Assembly: GCA_032164245.1 (NCBI GenBank)
Contig: JAVMKO010000003.1
Location: 46,626,890 to 46,690,889, forward strand
DNA length: 64,000 nucleotides
Reading direction: 5' to 3'
Source: Sternotherus odoratus
Lineage: Eukaryota > Chordata > Testudines > Kinosternidae
The notes below the pieces were generated by a model. The model worked only from the letters and a program-made list of their open reading frames with translations, made no database searches and had not been told where the DNA came from. Each line of letters starts with the position of its first letter. The first letter of the stretch is position 1. This document shows positions 57,792 to 64,000 of this stretch, one piece after another. The position numbers were made by a program, and so were the translations under genes.

Positions 57792-59117
57792 TCAAACGCC
57801 ATCTCGGCCACTCATAAAACTGTCTTTCAAGGCGTCCCTGAGGCGCAGGGCCTCACTGTGTGCTCTTCTACTTTCCCTGCTGTTTGGCTGCTCATAAGTA
57901 GAAGAAAGTAAATTTGCCTCTGCCTCCCAGCCCGCCATAAACGTTTCCCCCTTGCTCTCACAGATATTGTGGAGCACAGAGCACGCAGCAATAACAATGG
58001 GGATATTTCTCTCGCTGATGTCTGAGCGAATCAGTAAGGAACGCCATCTCCCCTTCAGACGGCCAAATGCACATTCTACGGCCATTCTGCACTTGCTCAG
58101 CCTGTAGTTGAACAGCTCCTGACCCCTGTCCAGGGCTCCTGTGTAGGGCTTCATAAGCCAGGGCATTAGGGGGTAGGCTGGGTCCCCAATGATTACGATC
58201 GGCATTTCCACCCCCCCCCCCCCCATGGAAATTTTCTGGTCGGGGAAGAAAGTGCCTTGCTGCAGCTGCCTAAAAATCCTAGAGTTCCTGAACACTCGAG
58301 CGTCATGAAGCTTTCCCGGCCACCCCATGTAGAGGTCGGTGAAACGTCCCTTGTGGTCAACCAGTGCTTGCATGACCATTGAGTAATATCCCTTCTGGTT
58401 TCTGTACTTGGCGGCCTCGTGGTCCGGTGCCAGGATAGGGATATGAGTCCCGTCTATAGCCCCACCACAGTTAGGGAATCCCATGGCAGCAAAGCCATCT
58501 ATTGTGGCTTGCAGGTTTCCGAGGTTTATAACCCGGTGTAGCAGCCGCTCGACGATTGCCCTGCTTACTTGCATCACAGCAAAGCCCACTGTAGACCTAC
58601 CCACCCCAAACTGATTCGCCACTGACCGGTAGCTGTCTGGCGTTGCAAGCTTCCAGAGGGCTATCGCCACTCGCTTCTCCACTGTAAGGGCCGCTCTCAT
58701 TTTGGTATTCCTGCGCCGGAGGGCCGGGGACAGCAAGTCACAAAGTTCCATGAAGGTGCCCTTTCGCATGCGGAAGTTTCTGAGCCATTGGGAGTCATCC
58801 CAGACCTGCAGCACTATGTGGTCCCACCAGTCCGTGCTTGTTTCCCTGGCCCAGAATCGGCGTTCGATGGCATGAGCCTGCCCCATTGCCACCAAATTGG
58901 ACAGATTGTCAGTCGCCTTACTTCCAAAAACGGCAGTGTCCATGTCGTCCCCGCTGTGCACGTCCTTGTCCATCTCTTCCTCACTGTCGTCGGGTTCCAG
59001 AAAGCGCAGTTCTCCCCGGATCGCATTCCTCTGCAGACGGTGCAGCATGAACTCCTCAACCGTGATCGAGGTCCTCACAACGGCCATTACTGCAGCCGTG
59101 GTGTCAGCGGGCTCCAT
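57792..59117 (-). CDS. PIF/Harbinger DDE transposase (HARBI1-like), intact 441 aa
   Basis: Open from ATG at 59117 to the stop at 57792. Residues 40-60 are acidic. A helix-turn-helix-like region lies at about 160-190 (YRSVANQFGVGRSTVGFAVM). The DDE_Tnp_4 core carries D222 (AIDGTH), D312 (GDPAYP) and E348 (VECAFGRLKGRW). Length and motifs fit vertebrate Harbinger transposases and the domesticated HARBI1. In-frame oddity: a 14-G run (58211-58224, C on plus) encodes MGGGGV where copy A has MGEV. Copy A lacks this run but is otherwise collinear. The protein should act in the nucleus with the Myb-like partner encoded on the other strand. Confidence 0.94.
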   Translation of the reverse strand: MEPADTTAAVMAVVRTSITVEEFMLHRLQRNAIRGELRFLEPDDSEEEMDKDVHSGDDMDTAVFGSKATDNLSNLVAMGQAHAIERRFWARETSTDWWDHIVLQVWDDSQWLRNFRMRKGTFMELCDLLSPALRRRNTKMRAALTVEKRVAIALWKLATPDSYRSVANQFGVGRSTVGFAVMQVSRAIVERLLHRVINLGNLQATIDGFAAMGFPNCGGAIDGTHIPILAPDHEAAKYRNQKGYYSMVMQALVDHKGRFTDLYMGWPGKLHDARVFRNSRIFRQLQQGTFFPDQKISMGGGGVEMPIVIIGDPAYPLMPWLMKPYTGALDRGQELFNYRLSKCRMAVECAFGRLKGRWRSLLIRSDISERNIPIVIAACSVLHNICESKGETFMAGWEAEANLLSSTYEQPNSRESRRAHSEALRLRDALKDSFMSGRDGV

Positions 59118-59686
59118 GCTTGCACTGCTATGGCGTTAGCACGGCGCGGAGAAAGGGCGCGAATTATGGGATGCCTACCCACAGTGTACCGCTTGTAATG
59201 GGGGTTGGCGGCGCGGAAAAAGGGCACGAAATTTGGAAATGCCTACCCATAGTGCAGCACTCGAAATGGTGCCTGCTGGGGAATCAGGGAACTGTGGGAT
59301 AGGTACCCAGAGTGCAACGCTCATCAAGTCGACGCTTGCAAAAGTTTTGCGGACAGACACTGTCGACTTGCTGTGCTTAGCTGTGCCTAGTGAAGACACA
59401 CAAAATCGACTGCATACAGTCGCGTTCACAACATCGAAATAAAGGAAATCGAACTACTGCTGTACTGAAGACATACCCTTAGAAAGATTATAGATAGGGA
59501 GAGAAGAGAAGTAGATGTGATTCATTCCATCTCCAGAACGAACAGATAGAGAGAAACTGAAACAAAAAACCCTTTGTCTCCTGAGGAATTTCTCATTGGT
59601 CACATGCCCGCTTCTCAGGTTACCTTTAGTTTAACCCCTTACAGGTAAACAGTAATTCCAGGCTACTTTATACTTATGACACACAT

Positions 59687-61652
59687 CATGTGTCATTAAA
59701 TTTTCATTTTATTTGCAGATTAGCGTTGCTTTGTTTCAAATTGAAAACATCTTGATTTGGCTGATTACCTGGTACCAGTTCCATAGGTTATTGCTGGCTG
59801 AGATGAAAGCTTTCCCCTTCTTATTTGCACTGTCCTAGAAAGACTCTTTTACGTGTGCTATATTTTCAGAAAAAATAATAACACATTTTGTAGTAGTTAG
59901 CAATTCACTCAATGGAAAATCATCCATTGCATTTCCCCCATTTAAAGTAGTCTTCAAAATTTTTAACAGATGTTTTAATTAAACAATGTTCTAAATATAA
60001 TTACCCAAATTAATATCAGGCATTGTTTCTCCGCTTTTTGCTCTGTCTCTTCAGACTTGCACAATTATTTTTACTTTCTCTTCAGAAACTTCCACTGAGT
60101 TCAAGTATCTCTGTCTATAGTCACCCAGGATGGGTTATTCCTATTTTATTTATACTAGATGGAAAGCTGTATACTTATGCTTGCTTTTAAAATTATTTGA
60201 AAATTTAATTTATGGGTTAAAAAATTCCCACACCCCTGGATGCTAAGAGTTTAGCATTTAATTCATCAGCATAATAAAAAAACATCAAGTTCTAATACAT
60301 TTTTTAATACAATAAAGGAACTCCTGGCTCCCACACATTGCAAGCCTCTTTAATCTGCATTTACAATAAGTTATCACAAATGATTTAAGTGTATTAAATA
60401 TTAGTAACAATTATGTCAGCATACAGAATGCAAATTTTTAACACTGAATATAATTAACCATTAGAACAGATTACTAAAGGATGTGGTCAATTCTCATCAC
60501 TTTGAGTCTTTACATCAAGACTATATTTTCCTAAAACACATGCTCTAGTTAAACCCCAAATTCTTAGAATAGATGCAGAAATTACTGGGTAAAATTCTGT
60601 GCCCTGTGTTACACGTATTGATCCCTTTTGACTGTGAAATCTAGGCATTTTGTATGGTATAATAAACCCATTTGCAATTGCAGTTGCCTGATTTTATGCA
60701 TCCAATTGCAAGATTTATGGATGCAATAAGCATTTGTGTACCAACTATTCTTATTTTGAAGATGTTGTCCATAATGTACTTATGCACTAGAGAATTCTTA
60801 CGTAAGAGGCACATTAGTTGTTCCAAGATAAGACTAATTTATATTTGCAGCCACAGAAAATATCACTCCATAATGGTTAGTATTAACAACAGCTATTCTT
60901 TGCTTACTTACTAATGAAATCTGTGTGAATCCTTTGATGATATTATTCTTTCTCCTGTTTAATTAGTCTTTATATTAGTTTAGAATAGCATATGCCCAGA
61001 TGGTGAACTTCTTACCCATAGTACTGAGCAGCTACTTGCAGAAATAGTTTGATGGCATTAAAATAAACTTAAGATCAATTTGCAACCAAAAAGGAACTAA
61101 CTTTATAATGAATACTCTTTGAAGCAAGAAGTTTGAGTAGTACAATAGTGAAAATGAAGTGATATTAATTTATTTCCTGTTTACTGTCATGTGAATATTT
61201 ATTCCATGTTCTAAACTTCACAGTATAAATTATTGCAGATGACACCATGTGGCACAATCATTTTCAAGTTTTTCAGTTTATTATATTGTTTTCAAAGTGC
61301 TGTCATTCAGTGGTTTTGTGTACGGGTAGGAAATAAGAGTTCCATAAGCAGACATATTAAAAGAACTGGGAGGAGGACTGTTTTTTTCTATAGAGGAAGG
61401 TCAGATAACATCTTGTAAAATCCAGACTCTATCAAAGTTGCTGTTGGTGTTAAGCAGACTTGAGTGCATTGTTATTAGGGCTCCACTGAAATTTCGAAAA
61501 CTGAGAAACAAAGGCCACATTTTTCAAGATTGACATCTATGTTGCAAACACAAAATATTCCTGCATTTCCAACATATGTGCACACCAAGAAGTTAATGTA
61601 AAAATAAGTAATTATGCACATAGGTATCTGTTTTCAAGTGCAATTGCAAATA
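59687..61652. other. Non-coding AT-rich region
   Basis: No supported ORF and no repeat with definable ends. Confidence 0.55.
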
Positions 61653-61657
61653 CCTGG

Positions 61658-62118
61658 TGTGGCATGGCTGGGGTAAAAACCCCATGATTGCCCTGCCACT
61701 GCAGGCTAAACCCTGCTTCCTGGTAGCAGAGCCAGGGGTGGAGGCTAGGGCAGCCCAGCTGAAAGCCCTAACGACGGCTAGTGGGCAGCACTAGGCTGGA
61801 ATGAGTGAGTACAGCTGGGGCTGGGAGCTGAGAGGGCCTGAAAAACTTCAAGCCCCAGTCAGGAGGGAGGCCAGGAGGAGGACAGGGGGTTGCTCCTTGT
61901 GAAGGGCCAAAGGGCCTCAGGGCACTAGAGGCTTTAGAGCCTAGCGAAGGAAGGTGACTGTTGTGGGGGATCTGGGGAGCACTTTGCTGACACTAAAGAC
62001 TGCACTGTAAATAAAGGACACTTGGAAACCACCAAGAGGGTGTGGAAAACTGTTTTATTGAAAGAACCAGACCATAGGACTCAGGGGAAGCAAGGGCTCC
62101 CTGAGTGGACCTGTGACA
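61658..62118 (+). mobile_element. Solo LTR (461 bp) with CCTGG target duplication
   Basis: Starts tgtggcatgg and ends gacctgtgaca, flanked by CCTGG at 61653-61657 and 62119-62123. AATAAA near 62009 (gtaaataaagg) sits about 105 bp before the 3' end, so the orientation is plus. GC-rich U3, no coding part; unrelated by eye to the other LTR families in the window. Confidence 0.9.
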
Positions 62119-62123
62119 CCTGG

Positions 62124-63574
62124 GGAAAGGATACACATGAAAACTTATAGTTGCATATGCAAAATAGGTAACTGCACTTGAAATAAGTAATCATCATGTT
62201 ACCTATTTTTCAGGGAAAATATTGGGTTTGTATCCACAATGGGAACATGAACAAATGTGTGAGTGTAACATAGGCAACAGCCTTTGAAAATTTGGGTGAA
62301 ACTCTCATCTGTCTTAGATTAAAAGTGATTACAGTACAGCTGTCACATACTTTTGGATGTGCTTTGCTTTGGTTGTCAGTATATTCTATTCCATTTTGTG
62401 GCTTAAAATATGATGGGCAAAGAAGCGGTCTTTCCTCTCTTCTACTTCCTGTATGCCTGCCAATTCCTCTAAGTCAGCAAATCTCTAAACACCATTGTCT
62501 TTGTAAGAGACACAGTAACATTCAGGCATGGGAGGGATGTCAAAATTGAAAACATCTGCAGGGAATTAGATGTCTTTCCCAACCTGCTCTAAAATCAGAT
62601 CCACATCCTGGCAGTGTCAAAATCTCATTCTTTTTCTGAGGCTTTATTAATGAAGTAACAAACAATGTTAAGCTTTCCCCCCACATCTGGATGCTCCTAG
62701 AGTTCTTATCTTAAGACTGCTCTGCTCACACCCTAGATCCTCCCTCACTTGTGTCTGCATAAGATAACACTCCACTTGCCATAATGAGTCAGCAGAACTT
62801 ACTTCACCCTTTTCCAGAACAGCTACATACTAGACTGGGGTATTTCAGGACACACTGCCAGGCTATTATACTGCTAATCACTTGCACTAAAGGTCAGAGC
62901 TGAACTTTTTTTCTTTTGTGGACAACTTTCTGAACTATATTGGTTAGATGCAGTCACTTCAAAGCCCACACAGTCCTAGTTTCAAAGTGGTTTAGCATGC
63001 ATGCCTAAAACCACATTTTGTAATATTTAAATGCCAATCACTCTCATGCAATAATCATAGAAAATGCCTGATAGAATTGTAGCTAGTTGAATATTTGCCA
63101 AGAATTTGGGGTTAGTTTTAAAAGATCTTATATCTACATAATCTAATCCTATGCAAAATGAATTATCTGGTGTTTAGTTTGCTTTAGCCATGTGGGGACG
63201 GGGGGGGGGGGGGAGTGAAGGGAATTCACTATAATGATTTCCCCACACCAACTAGCATGAGAGGTGGGGAGGCTTCTCTGGGCCAAAAACAGGTAAAAGA
63301 AAAACAAAGGTCCCCCTTTAAAGATCATCTCCCATTTCTGCCCCTGTTCTTATGGGATCCCACCATCCTTCTGGGCCAGTGGCTGGGGCATTGGAAAAGT
63401 GAGGTGATTGGTTGATCAGTTGATTAGAAGGGTGAAATCAAATCCCATTAGCTTATGTGAATTTAAGGGTAGGATTTATAAATCAATTACTTTAGCAGAA
63501 TAAATTTAAGGGGAATTGTCAGGAAAGACAGACAATGAACTGGATTTCAATTGATACCTCCTTCAGAGTCACTG
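62124..63574. other. Non-coding region
   Basis: A G homopolymer lies at 63199-63213. No gene or classifiable repeat otherwise. Confidence 0.5.
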
Positions 63575-63845
63575 GGGTTGGGGGGTCAACTTCAGATACG
63601 CAACTTCAGCTATGCCAATAGTGTAGCTGAAGTCACAGTATCTTAGGTCGACTTACCTGACCCTCCCCACTTGGCGAGTCGACCACAGTCACTCCCCGCT
63701 GAGTCTGCTTCCTCCTCTTGCCAAGATGGAGTTCTAAAGTGCACTTGGGGATCGATTTATTGTGTCTAGATGAGACACAATAAATTGAGCCCCGATACAT
63801 CGAGCGATACCCACCGATCTGGTGGGGAGTGTAACCATACCCTCA
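63575..63845. mobile_element. Harbinger-like MITE, third copy (ends decayed)
   Basis: Same orientation and internal order as 14583-14877: acgcaacttcagctatgcc...gtgtagctgaag hairpin, taggtcgacttacc, then gggatcgatttattgtg...cacaataaattgag hairpin and a terminal gtgtaaccataccct. The left terminal repeat is missing or unrecognisable. Confidence 0.75.
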
Positions 63846-64000
63846 GCTGAAGCAACGGCTAAGATTTCCCAGCCCTCTGAGTCTCACATGGGGGTCACGA
63901 GGAAAATCTTTCAACCACCAGGAATAGGAGGAAAAGGGCCAAAAGCTTACTATTATTTTGGGTGGTGTAACTGAAAACAGTCATGAAAATGCTGGGGGAT

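Larger units (their letters stand above)
54889..59478 (-). mobile_element. Complete PIF/Harbinger element copy B (4590 bp)
   Basis: Terminal inverted repeats GGCCCTGTCTTCACTAC (left) and the complement GGGTATGTCTTCAGTAC (right) are flanked by TTA at 54886-54888 and 59479-59481. It carries the transposase on minus, the two-exon Myb/SANT-like partner on plus, and a third ORF on minus inside the partner's intron. I see no stop or frameshift in any of the three. The element lies inside a solo LTR that itself has intact target duplications, so the order of events is certain: LTR first, Harbinger later. Confidence 0.93.
54293..59681 (-). mobile_element. Solo LTR split by a Harbinger insertion, CACAT target duplication
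   Basis: Plus-strand ends are tgtcaggattgcc (54293) and acttatgaca (59681), flanked by CACAT at 54288-54292 and 59682-59686. Without the Harbinger element and its duplicated TTA the LTR is about 796 bp. Minus orientation: the complement of aataaa lies near 54650, and its start on the minus strand (tgtcataagtataaag) matches the solo LTR at 40136-40907. Confidence 0.9.

Overview
This is a 64 kb piece of a vertebrate nuclear genome. I see no host protein-coding exon, rRNA or tRNA in it. The repeat content (CR1 LINEs on both strands, MIR-type SINEs, PIF/Harbinger, hAT, pogo/Tigger and Helitron DNA elements, Ty3/gypsy fragments, and solo LTRs with clean target-site duplications) points to a sauropsid with a CR1-rich, AT-leaning genome. 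A turtle is most likely, a crocodilian less so. That host call is inference from repeat style, not from a host gene. The window reads as intergenic or deep intronic DNA built by successive insertions.

Layout. 1-1985: an antisense CR1 whose ORF1 (SGNH-esterase-like) joins the reverse transcriptase directly, next to a second CR1 tail. 2-13 kb: AT-rich unique sequence with small MITEs, MIR and CR1 tails and a long CT microsatellite. 13-17 kb: noncoding DNA holding a Harbinger-like MITE and a CR1 3' end. 17.1-19.3 kb: a retroposon and a decayed gypsy gag-protease-RT interrupted by a MITE. 19.6-23.2 kb: PIF/Harbinger copy A, with one nonsense codon in the transposase, an LTR in the intron of its second gene and the right end missing. 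25.8-26.9 kb: solo LTR. 28.1-28.8 kb: hAT MITE. 30.1-32.1 kb: a Helitron filled with inverted minisatellites. 33.5-35.3 kb: a hAT element with a broken transposase. 36.3-41.5 kb: gypsy integrase fragments, a long LTR-like block and a solo LTR. 42.7-44.9 kb: a 365-codon ORF of unknown function running into a 3' LTR. 49.0-49.7 kb: a pogo/Tigger-like element with a GC-rich VNTR core. 51.3-53.5 kb: a hAT MITE and two retroposon copies, one palindromic. 54.3-59.7 kb: a solo LTR that received a complete, apparently intact PIF/Harbinger element (copy B). 61.7-62.1 kb: solo LTR. 63.6-63.85 kb: a Harbinger-like MITE.

The most interesting item is the Harbinger pair. Copy B has both terminal repeats, a TTA target duplication, an open 441-codon DDE transposase and a two-exon Myb/SANT-like partner with consistent splice sites and reading phase. 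Inside that partner's intron, on the transposase strand, lies a third open frame of about 96 codons. Copy A carries the same protein at the same position and orientation, recognisable despite strong divergence. This suggests a three-gene Harbinger lineage whose third product I do not recognise. Other notable structures are a palindromic retroposon with a 12-bp target duplication, the Helitron's strand-switching minisatellite, and the orphan ORF before the 43.8 kb LTR.
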